From positions 4,389,501 to 4,453,500 of the forward strand of contig NZ_CP108518.1 of NCBI RefSeq assembly GCF_035989885.1: a stretch of 64,000 nucleotides of DNA, read 5' to 3'. This stretch comes from Streptomyces sp. NBC_01232. Lineage in GTDB: Bacteria; Actinomycetota; Actinomycetes; Streptomycetales; Streptomycetaceae. Shown piece after piece: positions 9,073-17,403 of the stretch. Position 1 is the stretch's first letter. Each line of letters opens with the position of its first letter. The notes below the pieces were generated by a model, which was given only the letters and a program-made list of their open reading frames with translations, had not been told where the DNA came from and made no database searches. A program made the translations under genes and the position numbers.

Positions 9073-10052
9073 TGGCTGTCGAGAAGATGTCGATCGCCAA
9101 GGCACTCAACGAGTCCTTGCGCAAGGCCCTGGAGCAGGACCCCAAGGTCCTGATCATGGGTGAGGACGTCGGCAAGCTGGGCGGTGTCTTCCGGATCACC
9201 GACGGCCTGCAGAAGGACTTCGGCGAGGAGCGGGTCATCGACACCCCGCTCGCCGAGTCGGGCATCGTCGGCACCGCCATCGGCCTGGCCCTGCGCGGGT
9301 ACCGGCCGGTCGTGGAGATCCAGTTCGACGGCTTCGTCTTCCCCGCGTACGACCAGATCGTCACGCAGCTCGCGAAGATGCACGCCCGCGCCCTGGGCAA
9401 GGTCAAGATGCCCGTCGTCGTGCGCATCCCGTACGCGGGCGGCATCGGCGCGGTCGAGCACCACAGCGAGTCCCCCGAGGCGCTCTTCGCGCACGTGCCG
9501 GGCCTCAAGGTGGTCTCCCCGTCGAACGCGAGCGACGCCTACTGGATGCTCCAGCAGGCGATCCTCAGCGACGACCCGGTGATCTTCTTCGAGCCGAAGC
9601 GCCGCTACTGGGACAAGGGCGAGGTCGACTTCGACGCCATCCCCGGTGAGCTGCACAAGGCGCGCGTGAGCCGCGAGGGCTCGGACGTCACCCTGGCCGC
9701 CTACGGCCCGATGGTGAAGGTCTGCCTGGAGGCGGCGGCCGCGGCGGCCGAGGAGGGCAAGTCGGTGGAGGTCCTCGACCTGCGCTCGATGTCCCCGGTC
9801 GACTTCGACGGGATCCAGGCCTCGGTCGAGAAGACCCGCCGGCTCGTGGTGGTCCACGAGGCGCCGGTCTTCCTCGGCGTGGGCGCGGAGATCGCCGCTC
9901 GCATCACGGAGCGGTGCTTCTACCACCTGGAGGCGCCGGTCCTGCGCGTGGGCGGTTTCCACGCCCCGTACCCGCCGGCCCGCCTGGAGGACGAGTACCT
10001 GCCCGGCCTGGACAGGGTGCTCGACGCCGTCGACCGCTCGCTGGCGTACTAG
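9072..10052 (+). CDS. bkdB: Branched-chain alpha-keto acid dehydrogenase E1 beta subunit
   Basis: The 326-residue partner of E1 alpha shows the transketolase pyrimidine-binding half (MGEDVGKLGGVFRITDGL, DTPLAESGIVGTAIGLAL, EIQFDGFVFPAYDQI). The C-terminal half has IFFEPKRRYW, VLDLRSMSPVDFDGI, VVHEAPVFLGVGAEI and RVGGFHAPYPPARLEDEYLP. The length is normal for BkdB/PdhB. The ATG at 9072 overlaps the bkdA stop by one base and has GAGGAGGG upstream, so both subunits are probably made in equal amounts. It assembles with BkdA as an alpha2beta2 tetramer bound to the E2 core. Confidence 0.94.
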   Translation: MAVEKMSIAKALNESLRKALEQDPKVLIMGEDVGKLGGVFRITDGLQKDFGEERVIDTPLAESGIVGTAIGLALRGYRPVVEIQFDGFVFPAYDQIVTQLAKMHARALGKVKMPVVVRIPYAGGIGAVEHHSESPEALFAHVPGLKVVSPSNASDAYWMLQQAILSDDPVIFFEPKRRYWDKGEVDFDAIPGELHKARVSREGSDVTLAAYGPMVKVCLEAAAAAAEEGKSVEVLDLRSMSPVDFDGIQASVEKTRRLVVVHEAPVFLGVGAEIAARITERCFYHLEAPVLRVGGFHAPYPPARLEDEYLPGLDRVLDAVDRSLAY

Positions 10053-10064
10053 GAGACCCGCGTC

Positions 10065-11498
10065 ATGACCATCCGCGAATTCAAGATGCCCGATGTGGGC
10101 GAGGGCCTCACCGAGGCCGAGATCCTCAAGTGGTACGTCCAGCCCGGTGACACGGTCACCGACGGTCAGGTCGTGTGCGAGGTCGAGACGGCCAAGGCCG
10201 CCGTGGAACTGCCGATCCCGTTCGACGGTGTCGTGCACGCGCTCCTCTTCGAGGAGGGCACCACGGTCGACGTCGGCCAGGTCATCATCTCGGTGCAGAC
10301 CGGTGAGGCGGAGGCCCCGGCCCCCGCCGCCGCCGCGGTGGAGGCGGCTCCGGCCGCCGCCGAGCCGGCCCCGGCCGCCCGCCAGCCCGTGCTGGTCGGC
10401 TACGGGGTCTCCGAGGCCTCCACCAAGCGCCGCCCGCGCAAGGCCGCCCCGGCGCCCGCCGTGGCCGCGCAGAACGGCACGGCGGCCCCGTTGGCCGCGC
10501 CCGCTCCGGCGGCTCCGGCCGCCCCGGCGCCGCTCCCCGCCGTCCCGGCGCAGCCGGCCGGCGAGCGGCCGCTGGCCAAGCCGCCGGTGCGCAAGCTCGC
10601 CAAGGACCTCGGCATCGACCTGGCCGCGGTGGTACCCACCGGCGACGGCGGGGTCGTGACCCGGGAGGACGTCCACGCGGCGGCCGCCGCGGCGATCACC
10701 CCGCAGGCCGCCGCGCCCGCGGCGGCCCCGGCCGCCGCCCCGGCAGCCGTGGCGGCGCCCGTCGCCGTGGCCGCGGCCCCCGTGGCCGACGCCTCGGCGC
10801 GGGAGACCCGTATCCCGGTCAAGGGCGTCCGCAAGGTCACCGCACAGGCCATGGTCGGCTCGGCCTTCACCGCGCCGCACGTCACCGAGTTCGTCACCTT
10901 CGACGTGACGCGCACGATGAAACTGGTCCAGGAGCTCAAGGCCGACCCGGACCTCGCGGGGCTGCGGATCAACCCGCTGCTGCTCATCGCCAAGGCCGTG
11001 CTGGTGGCCATCCGCCGCAACCCGGACGTCAACGCGTCCTGGGACGAGGCGGCCCAGGAGATCGTGCTCAAGCACTACGTCAACCTGGGCATCGCGGCGG
11101 CCACTCCGCGCGGGCTGATCGTCCCGAACATCAAGGACGCCCACGCCAAGAGCCTCGGCGAGCTGTCGGAGTCCCTGTCCTCGCTGGTCGCCACGGCCCG
11201 CGACGGCAAGACCTCCCCGGCGGACATGCAGAACGGCACCATCACCATCACCAACGTCGGCGTCTTCGGCGTCGACACCGGTACGCCCATCCTGAACCCC
11301 GGCGAGTCCGCGATCCTCGCGGTCGGTGCGATCAAGCTCCAGCCGTGGGTCCACAAGGGCAAGGTGAAGCCGCGCCACGTCACCACCCTGGCGCTGTCGT
11401 TCGACCACCGTCTGATCGACGGCGAGCTCGGCTCCAAGTTCCTCGCCGACATCGCGGCGGTCCTGGAACAGCCCCGCCGCCTGATCACCTGGGCGTAG
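10065..11498 (+). CDS. bkdC: Dihydrolipoamide acyltransferase, E2 of the branched-chain keto acid dehydrogenase
   Basis: This 477-residue protein has the usual E2 order. One lipoyl domain (1-78) carries the lipoylated lysine in VETAKAAVELP. An Ala/Pro-rich linker follows. The subunit-binding domain (about 170-205, PPVRKLAKDLGIDLAAVVPTG) and a second Ala/Pro linker come next. The catalytic domain (about 245-477) has the active-site DHRLIDG. The ATG at 10065 has AGGAG upstream and lies 12 bases after bkdB. It transfers the acyl group to CoA and holds the complex together. No E3 gene is adjacent; E3 is normally shared and encoded elsewhere. Confidence 0.94.
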   Translation: MTIREFKMPDVGEGLTEAEILKWYVQPGDTVTDGQVVCEVETAKAAVELPIPFDGVVHALLFEEGTTVDVGQVIISVQTGEAEAPAPAAAAVEAAPAAAEPAPAARQPVLVGYGVSEASTKRRPRKAAPAPAVAAQNGTAAPLAAPAPAAPAAPAPLPAVPAQPAGERPLAKPPVRKLAKDLGIDLAAVVPTGDGGVVTREDVHAAAAAAITPQAAAPAAAPAAAPAAVAAPVAVAAAPVADASARETRIPVKGVRKVTAQAMVGSAFTAPHVTEFVTFDVTRTMKLVQELKADPDLAGLRINPLLLIAKAVLVAIRRNPDVNASWDEAAQEIVLKHYVNLGIAAATPRGLIVPNIKDAHAKSLGELSESLSSLVATARDGKTSPADMQNGTITITNVGVFGVDTGTPILNPGESAILAVGAIKLQPWVHKGKVKPRHVTTLALSFDHRLIDGELGSKFLADIAAVLEQPRRLITWA

Positions 11499-11520
11499 CG
11501 GCACGCACGAAGCCCCACCC

Positions 11521-11553
11521 GATGGCCGGTCTCCCTCACGGAGACCGGCCATC
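11521..11553 (+). terminator. Terminator of the bkd operon
   Basis: GATGGCCGGTCTCC (11521-11534) and GGAGACCGGCCATC (11540-11553) form a perfect 14-base-pair stem with a 5-base loop. It begins 22 bases after the bkdC stop. Confidence 0.88.
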
Positions 11554-11673
11554 GGCCGTACCGGGCGGGCCCGCGAGGCGAGCGCCCGCGCCGACGGTGT
11601 CCGGCCGGCCGGTCGGCTCCGCGCCGCGGGAAACGGCCTGGTCGGGGAGGCCTGGGCGTGTGATCATCGCCGG

Positions 11674-12609
11674 ATGCTGTTTCGCGCTGCCACCGCAGAC
11701 CCTGCAGATCTGGACCGAGCCGTGGCCCACCCGGCCGACGGCCGCGTCCCCGCCCTCACCGCCGAGCGGATCCGTGAGGAGCTCGCCGGGAACCGGATCC
11801 GCCCCGAGTGGATCTGGCTCGCCGAGGACGGTGAGGGCCGGATCCTCGCCCGCGCCCTGTGGTGGGGCCGCGCCGACAGCGAGCGGCCCGTCGCGCTCGA
11901 CTGCCTCCAGGTGCGGGAGGGCGTCGCCGACCCGGCCGGGGTAGCCGCCGGACTGCTGGAGGCCGGTCACACGGCCTTCGGCAAGCGGCCGGGCTACCAC
12001 ATCTCCCTGCCCCGCGGCTGGCGGGACGACCCGGCGCTGGCCGCGGCCGTCGCCTGGCGCCGGGAGGCCGCGGCCGCGGCCGGCCTGACGCGCGAGATCG
12101 AGCGCCTGCGCTACGAGTGGACCCCGCAGGCCGGTACGGCCGCGCCCACCGGCCGGCTCGTCTTCCGCGAGGGCACCGACGAGGAGATGCTGGACGCCTT
12201 CGTCCGCCTCTCCCACGACAGCCTGGACGTGACCACGCAGCACGAACTGGAGCTGATGGACGCCGAGCAGCTGGCCCGCGAGGACTTCGACTTCTACCTC
12301 GACTGCCCCGGCGAGCGCTCCTGGTGGCGCCTGGCCCACCTCCCGGACGGCCGCCTCGCCGGCCTGGCGGTCCCGTCGGCGACCCCGTACCACCGCAACG
12401 TCGGCTACCTGGGCGTCGTTCCGGAGCAGCGCGGGCAGGGCCTGATCGACGAGATCCTGGGCGAGATCACCCGCTTCCACGCCGCCGCGGGAGCCGAGCG
12501 CATCACCGCGACCACCGACACCGTCAACCTGCCGATGGCCGCCGCGTTCGACCGCGCCGGCTATGAGGTCACCGAGATCCGCCTCGTCCTGGAAGCCCCG
12601 TCCCGGTGA
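11674..12609 (+). CDS. GNAT-family N-acetyltransferase
   Basis: This is a 311-residue protein with a C-terminal acetyltransferase fold. The acetyl-CoA loop is VGYLGVVPEQRGQGLIDEILGEI (about 245-267). The typical last strand pair follows: RITATTDTVNLPMAAAFDRAGY, then EIRLVLE. The N-terminal half resembles a second, degenerate GNAT module (WIWLAEDGEGRILARALWW), as in tandem-GNAT proteins. The acceptor is unknown. There is no clear ribosome-binding site before the ATG at 11674, so a leaderless transcript is possible. Its stop codon lies inside the first unit of a 9-bp repeat array that leads into the next gene. Confidence 0.85.
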   Translation: MLFRAATADPADLDRAVAHPADGRVPALTAERIREELAGNRIRPEWIWLAEDGEGRILARALWWGRADSERPVALDCLQVREGVADPAGVAAGLLEAGHTAFGKRPGYHISLPRGWRDDPALAAAVAWRREAAAAAGLTREIERLRYEWTPQAGTAAPTGRLVFREGTDEEMLDAFVRLSHDSLDVTTQHELELMDAEQLAREDFDFYLDCPGERSWWRLAHLPDGRLAGLAVPSATPYHRNVGYLGVVPEQRGQGLIDEILGEITRFHAAAGAERITATTDTVNLPMAAAFDRAGYEVTEIRLVLEAPSR

Positions 12610-12649
12610 CCCCGGTGACCCCGGTGACCCCGGTGACCCCGGTGACCCC
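12605..12649 (+). repeat. Five tandem copies of GGTGACCCC at a gene junction
   Basis: The 9-base unit GGTGACCCC is repeated five times without a mismatch. The first unit contains the TGA of the acetyltransferase gene, and the array ends at the GTG of the next gene. Each unit offers GGTGA, which could act as a weak ribosome-binding site. Because the unit is a multiple of three, copy-number change keeps the downstream frame. Confidence 0.9.
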
Positions 12650-13135
12650 GTGAACTGGGCGGACCTCGTCCCAGGCCCCCCGGCCCTCGCGCCGTACTAC
12701 GACGAGGTGCCCGGCCTCACGGGCGTACGGCTGAGGTCGGTGCACGCGGACGGCTGGGGTTCGTGCGTGATCCTGCGGCTGGACCTGCCGCGGTTCCCGG
12801 ACCGCTGGGACGGCGGGCCCGGGGACACGCTGCAGTGCCAGATCGGCTTCTCGCACGTCGAGGACTTCGTGATGGAGGGCTGGCGGCCACCGGTGACGGC
12901 GGACATCGGGCTCACGCCCCTGCCCCGCAACCGGCTGGCCGTCCACGTCACGGCGCCCGGCACCGAGGTGTCGTTCACGACGGTCGCCTCGCTGACCCTG
13001 GGCAAGGTCGGGGTCTTCACCCAGGACGCGGACGGCGGCGACGGCGGGCCGCGCCGGCACGTCGTACCCCTGTACGACCGGCTGTACCCGACGCTGCCCC
13101 CGACCCACGTCAACATCTTCTACGAGAGGGCCTGA
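12650..13135 (+). CDS. Imm50-like immunity-family protein
   Basis: This 161-residue protein has the pattern I associate with the Imm50 family. An N-terminal Trp/aromatic segment is followed by LTGVRLRSVHADGWGSCVILRLDLPRFPDRW. QIGFSHVEDFVMEGW and a C-terminal strand set ending HVNIFYERA complete it. Imm50 proteins were defined as predicted immunity proteins of polymorphic toxin systems. The GTG at 12650 lies directly after the 9-bp repeat array and is the first in-frame start beyond the acetyltransferase gene. A paralogue follows one base later. No toxin gene is visible nearby. Assignment rests on remembered family features, so confidence is moderate. Confidence 0.65.
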   Translation: MNWADLVPGPPALAPYYDEVPGLTGVRLRSVHADGWGSCVILRLDLPRFPDRWDGGPGDTLQCQIGFSHVEDFVMEGWRPPVTADIGLTPLPRNRLAVHVTAPGTEVSFTTVASLTLGKVGVFTQDADGGDGGPRRHVVPLYDRLYPTLPPTHVNIFYERA

Positions 13136-13136
13136 G

Positions 13137-13541
13137 ATGAGCCTGGCCCCGTGGCCCGAACTGGCCGCGCTCTACGACACCCCGCCGGAGCTGTCCTCCT
13201 GCCCGCTGTACGACGTCCACGTGGACGAGCGGGACACCTCCGTCACCCTCGGACTCCAAACGGCGCAACTGCCCGACCACCCCGAACCGGAGTGGGCGCG
13301 GAGCACCTACAACACCCTGTGCTTCTTCCTCGTGTTCACCGGCGTCGAGGACCTGCGGATGACGGGCATCGCCTCCGAACACCCGGATCGCCACGACCGC
13401 ACGGTACGCGTCACGGGGGCCGGCCCCGGTGGGGGCGGGCGGTCGTGGGTTTCGGTGACCAGCGGGAGCCGCACCATCGGCTTCTCGGCCGCCGCCTCCG
13501 CCGTCACCGGCACCCGCGTGTGCCTCCAGGGACCCGAGTGA
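13137..13541 (+). CDS. Second Imm50-like protein, shorter paralogue
   Basis: The 134-residue product shares the plan of the gene before it. LAALYDTPPELSSCPLYDVHVDERDTSVTLGLQTAQLPDHPEPEW is followed by FLVFTGVEDLRMTGI and a C-terminal beta-rich part (VSVTSGSRTIGFSAAAS). The ATG at 13137 begins one base after the previous stop, with GAGAGGG upstream, so the two genes are translationally coupled. It lacks the last 25 or so residues of its neighbour. The two are probably an old tandem duplication. The role is unknown; immunity or a general protein-interaction function are both possible. Confidence 0.62.
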   Translation: MSLAPWPELAALYDTPPELSSCPLYDVHVDERDTSVTLGLQTAQLPDHPEPEWARSTYNTLCFFLVFTGVEDLRMTGIASEHPDRHDRTVRVTGAGPGGGGRSWVSVTSGSRTIGFSAAASAVTGTRVCLQGPE

Positions 13542-13593
13542 GCGCGCTCCGCGCCCCCGGAAGGTAACCTCCGCCCCGGGGAAGGGGGCAGGG

Positions 13594-14358
13594 GTGTCCA
13601 TCGCCGAATTGCAGGTGTACTCCGTCGAGGAGGCCGACGTCACGGGCGGCGTGTGCGTGGTCCGGTGCGTCGGCGGGGTGGCGCGGGCCGGACAGGTCTA
13701 CGCCGTGGGGGAGTCCAGGATCGGCCTGCGCCGCATCGAGCGCCACGGGCGGGCCGTCGGCTCCTTCGACGCCGGGCACGTCGCGAAGGTCCACCTCGCG
13801 GGGGCCATGGTGGCGCTGCTCACCCGGGGCCAGGTGCTGACCTCCGTGCCGCCCGACGGGCACTCGCTGGAGGACCTGGAGGCCTGGCTGGCCACCGACC
13901 CGCCGCTGCTGGACGAACCGCACCCGCGGACCCTGCGCGTGCTCGCCGGGGTGCGGATGCGGGACGAGCGGCTGCCGGAGGGGATCCGGCTGCGCTGGGG
14001 CCGCCTCGCGCTGGCCGCCACCCACCGCTGCGCGCGGGCCGAGGGTGTGCCCGAGCTGCTCAGTGCGCCCGAACTGGCCTGCGTACGGGCCTACTTGATC
14101 CAGCAGTTTGGCCCGGAACGGGGCGGTGACCCGGCGGCCCTGTGCCGGGACCTGCTGGCGCTGATGGACCTGACCCCGGAACAGGCCGCGGCACAGGGCC
14201 GGGTCTGGCGCGACCTCCCGTACCACCGCATCCGGCACCTGCGCCGGATCAAGGGCCTGATCCCGTGGCTGGTCCTCGTCCGGCCGCACCTCGCGGACGC
14301 CGACCCCCTGGCGGTCGCGGTCGACGGCTGGTCGGCGGTCCGGCCGCAGCTTCCGTAG
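13594..14358 (+). CDS. Hypothetical protein with N-terminal beta-barrel-like segment
   Basis: I do not recognise this 254-residue protein. The first 75 residues (MSIAELQVYSVEEADVTGGVCVVRCVGGVARAGQVYAV, later GRAVGSFDAGHVAKVHLAG) look like the second domain of elongation-factor-type GTPases. No GTP-binding motifs are present. The rest is helical and Leu/Arg-rich, ending in LPYHRIRHLRRIKGLIPWLVLVRPHL. The GTG at 13594 follows AAGGGGGCAGGG. It lies 52 bases after the Imm50-like pair and may be co-transcribed with it, which would tie its role to theirs. It has no signal peptide or membrane segment. Confidence 0.7.
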   Translation: MSIAELQVYSVEEADVTGGVCVVRCVGGVARAGQVYAVGESRIGLRRIERHGRAVGSFDAGHVAKVHLAGAMVALLTRGQVLTSVPPDGHSLEDLEAWLATDPPLLDEPHPRTLRVLAGVRMRDERLPEGIRLRWGRLALAATHRCARAEGVPELLSAPELACVRAYLIQQFGPERGGDPAALCRDLLALMDLTPEQAAAQGRVWRDLPYHRIRHLRRIKGLIPWLVLVRPHLADADPLAVAVDGWSAVRPQLP

Positions 14359-14528
14359 CCCGGGAAAGAAGCACGTGACATCGAGTTTCGGACACCGGAT
14401 ACTGATCACCGTACGCGGGGGGCTGCGTGCGCCCGACTGTCGCTGGGGGAACGGAACATCTACCAGTCGTGCGGCGCCGCAGCATCCTTCGTGACACCAC
14501 GCTCTCTCTCCACGAAGGAACCCCACTG

Positions 14529-17297
14529 GTGCGTCCCACTCGCACGACGGTCCTGCTGACCGCAGGTCTCGTCACCCTTCTCGGTGTTCCGGCCGTCGCG
14601 GCCGCCGAGAATCCGACCGATCTCCACGTCAACAACCAGAGCGGCTCCAACTGCTCCGACACGGGGGCCGGTACGCAGGCCGTCCCGTACTGCACGATCT
14701 CGGCGGCGGCCAGGGCCGTGCTCCCGGGCCAGACCGTCCGGATCAAGCCGGGTTGGACATACGACGAGGCCGTCACCATCGACCGCTCGGGAGCGCCGGG
14801 CAAGCCGATCAGCTTCGTCGCCGAAGAAGGGTGGGACGGCCAGCAGGCCGATCTCGGCGAGCTGCTGACCGTCCGGGGTGCCTCCCACGTGGTGCTCGGC
14901 AGCCTGTTCACCCGCGGCGGTGTTCAGATCAGCGGATCCACCGACGTCGGGATGGACCGGATCCGCGCCGCGCGCGGCAGGCTCGACGGCGTCGTGGTCG
15001 ACGGCGCGAGCAAGGACGTCCGCATCGGCCGGAGCAATCTGGTCGGCGTCCGCATCGAGGGCGGCTCGCAGGGCACCGTCCTGAGCCGCAACCTCATCAC
15101 CGGCTCGGCGCAGCCGGGGGTCACCGCCGTCGACGCACCCGGCACCGTCGTCACCAACAACACGGTCCGCGGATACTGCGCGACCGGCGTCTCGGTCGGC
15201 GGCGCCTCGACGGGCTCCGGCCTGTTCAACAACGTGATCGTCACCGAGGGGCGCAGCAGCTACTGCAAGACCGACGAGCCGCGCAACGCGATCCTGGTCG
15301 AGCAGAGCGCGACGGCGGGCACCGTCGTCGACTACAACCTGGTCACCGGCGTTCCGTCCGCCCCCGTGCAAATGCCGTACCGCTGGGCCGGCACCACGTA
15401 CCCGGACCCGGCGGCGTTCCATGCCGCGACGGGTCAGGGCGGGCACGACATCCTGACCGCAGGCCAGGCCGGAGTGGGTCCGGTCGAAGGTTCCCCGACC
15501 GTCGACTCCGCCGACCCGACGGCTCCGGGCGTACTGCCCAGTGACATCAACAGGAAACCGACCGGGGACGACCCGAGTGTCCCCAATACCGGGAAGAACG
15601 GCGGTTACCTCGACCGCGGCGCCTACGAGACCCACGACGGCCTGAGCCAGGCCTGGATGAACATCGACAAGACCTGGGCGCCGGCCGGCACGAAGGTGGA
15701 GGTGCAGGCCGTCTCCGACAGCCGCTGGCCCACCGCGATGAGCTACCACGTCGACTTCGGCGACGGGACGGCCCCGGTCGTCACCCAGCAGGGCACCGGC
15801 GCCCACGGCCTGGCCACGCACGCCTACGGCAAGCCGGGCGACTACGTGATCAAGGTGACGGCCGTCAACGGCGCCGGCCAGCAGGCCACCACCCAGCAGA
15901 CGACCAAGGTGACTCCCGCAGGACCGCTGACAGCGGCCTTCTCGGCAACTCCGTTCCTGCCCGCCCCGAACGACACCGCGACGCGCGTTCCCCCGCTGAC
16001 CATGTCCTTCGACCCCTCGGCCTCGGCGACGCCGTGGCCGGTGGAGCGCACCGACGTGGACTTCGGAGACGGCGTGCAGAGGAGCTTCCCGGGTCTGGCC
16101 ATCGGCAAGTACACCTACTCCAGGCCCGGCGACTACACGGCGACCGTCACCGTCGTCGACGTCAAGGGCACCAGGTCCACGACGACCCGGCCCGTACACG
16201 TGGAGTACGCCAAGGGCGGCTACACGGCCGTAACGCCCTTCCGGCTCAAGGACACCCGCGTCAACGGCGGCACCCTCCAGGGCGGCAGCCCCGCGTCCAT
16301 CGGCATGCCGATCCCGTTCAACGCGGCGGGCAGCGCTTCGGGCGGCATGTCCGCGGCGGTCATCAACGTCACCCTCACCAATGTCACACAGGACGCCTAC
16401 CTCAACGTCTCGTCGGCGTACGACGACCGGCCGACGACCTCGAACATCAACGCCCGTGCGGGCGCCACGGTGTCCAACACGGTGACCGTCCCCGTGAGCG
16501 AGATCGGCCAGGTCTGGTTCTACCTCAACGCCGGCCGCGCCGACGTGATCGTGGACTTCGTCGGCTACTACCAGCCCAACGCCGGGGAGAAGTTCAGCCC
16601 CGTCGCCCCGGCCCGCCTCGCCGACACCCGTACCCCGGGCGCGGGCGGCGCCGTCGCCGGTGGCACCACCCGTACCGTCAAGGTCGCGGGCGTCGGCGGG
16701 ATCCCGGCGGACGCCAAGGCCGTCGCGGTGAACCTGACGAGCACCGAGGCGACGCAGAACTCGTACGTGGTCGCCTACCCGGACCCGGCGAAGCGGCCCG
16801 AGCCGGCGTCGAACCTGAACCCGGAGCCCGGCAAGGCCAACTCGAACCAGGCCATCGTGCCGGTCGGCCCGGACGGGACGATCACCCTGTACAACCACGC
16901 CGGTTCCGCGCACCTGATCGTGGACGCGGTGGGCTACTACGGCAAGAACGGCAAGGCCCTCTACACGCCGGTCGTGCCGAAGCGTCTCGCGGACACCCGT
17001 ACGACGGGCAAGCTCGCCGCGGGCGCCACCACGACCGTGTCCGGCGTGCCGGCCGGCGCGGTGGGCGCGGTGCTGAACCTGACGGCGACCGAGAGCACCG
17101 GTGCGGGCTTCCTGACCGCGCACGCCTTCGGCTCGGCCCGCCCGGAGGCGAGCAGCCTGCAGACGCTGCCGGGTCTGACCGTCTCGAACCACGTGACGAC
17201 CCCGGTCGCGGACGGCAGGATCAGCGTCTACAACAGCCAGTGGGGCGGTCCGAACCACGTGATCGCCGACCTGCTCGGGTACTTCACCCAGGGCTAG
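14529..17297 (+). CDS. Large secreted protein: beta-helix, two PKD domains, three C-terminal repeats
   Basis: From the GTG at 14529 (AAGGAA upstream) the product has 922 residues. It begins with a Sec-type signal peptide (TTVLLTAGLVTLLGVPAVAAAE). Residues about 30-340 fit a right-handed parallel beta-helix (NLITGSAQPGVTAVDAPGTVVTNNTV), as in pectate-lyase-like proteins. Two PKD modules (about 375-465 and 470-565) end in HAYGKPGDYVIKVTAV and YTYSRPGDYTATVTVV. Three repeats of about 120 residues follow, each opening P-x-RL-x-DTR and closing DxVGYY or DLLGYF. It is probably an extracellular or wall-associated binding or degrading protein. No catalytic residues could be assigned, and there is no sorting signal. 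Confidence 0.85.
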   Translation: MRPTRTTVLLTAGLVTLLGVPAVAAAENPTDLHVNNQSGSNCSDTGAGTQAVPYCTISAAARAVLPGQTVRIKPGWTYDEAVTIDRSGAPGKPISFVAEEGWDGQQADLGELLTVRGASHVVLGSLFTRGGVQISGSTDVGMDRIRAARGRLDGVVVDGASKDVRIGRSNLVGVRIEGGSQGTVLSRNLITGSAQPGVTAVDAPGTVVTNNTVRGYCATGVSVGGASTGSGLFNNVIVTEGRSSYCKTDEPRNAILVEQSATAGTVVDYNLVTGVPSAPVQMPYRWAGTTYPDPAAFHAATGQGGHDILTAGQAGVGPVEGSPTVDSADPTAPGVLPSDINRKPTGDDPSVPNTGKNGGYLDRGAYETHDGLSQAWMNIDKTWAPAGTKVEVQAVSDSRWPTAMSYHVDFGDGTAPVVTQQGTGAHGLATHAYGKPGDYVIKVTAVNGAGQQATTQQTTKVTPAGPLTAAFSATPFLPAPNDTATRVPPLTMSFDPSASATPWPVERTDVDFGDGVQRSFPGLAIGKYTYSRPGDYTATVTVVDVKGTRSTTTRPVHVEYAKGGYTAVTPFRLKDTRVNGGTLQGGSPASIGMPIPFNAAGSASGGMSAAVINVTLTNVTQDAYLNVSSAYDDRPTTSNINARAGATVSNTVTVPVSEIGQVWFYLNAGRADVIVDFVGYYQPNAGEKFSPVAPARLADTRTPGAGGAVAGGTTRTVKVAGVGGIPADAKAVAVNLTSTEATQNSYVVAYPDPAKRPEPASNLNPEPGKANSNQAIVPVGPDGTITLYNHAGSAHLIVDAVGYYGKNGKALYTPVVPKRLADTRTTGKLAAGATTTVSGVPAGAVGAVLNLTATESTGAGFLTAHAFGSARPEASSLQTLPGLTVSNHVTTPVADGRISVYNSQWGGPNHVIADLLGYFTQG

Positions 17298-17327
17298 TAC
17301 CCCGGACGCATCGAAGGACGGACCACC

Positions 17328-17364
17328 GAGCCCCGGTTCCCGCACACCGCGGGGGCCGGGGCTC
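17328..17364 (+). terminator. Terminator after the secreted repeat protein gene
   Basis: Arms 17328-17343 and 17349-17364 form a 16-base-pair GC-rich stem with two wobble pairs and a 5-base loop. It lies 30 bases past the stop, between convergent genes. Confidence 0.75.
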
Positions 17365-17403
17365 CGTGCTGCGTGCCCGGGGCGGGGCCGTGGCCGGGCG
17401 TCC

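Noticed and set aside
11500..11560. A possible riboswitch or small RNA after bkdC
   Set aside because: The only structure is a simple 14-base-pair hairpin placed as a terminator.
14460..17345. Open frame of 961 codons opposite the secreted beta-helix gene
   Set aside because: It is an Arg/Gly/Val-rich shadow. The plus strand encodes a signal peptide, PKD domains and repeats.
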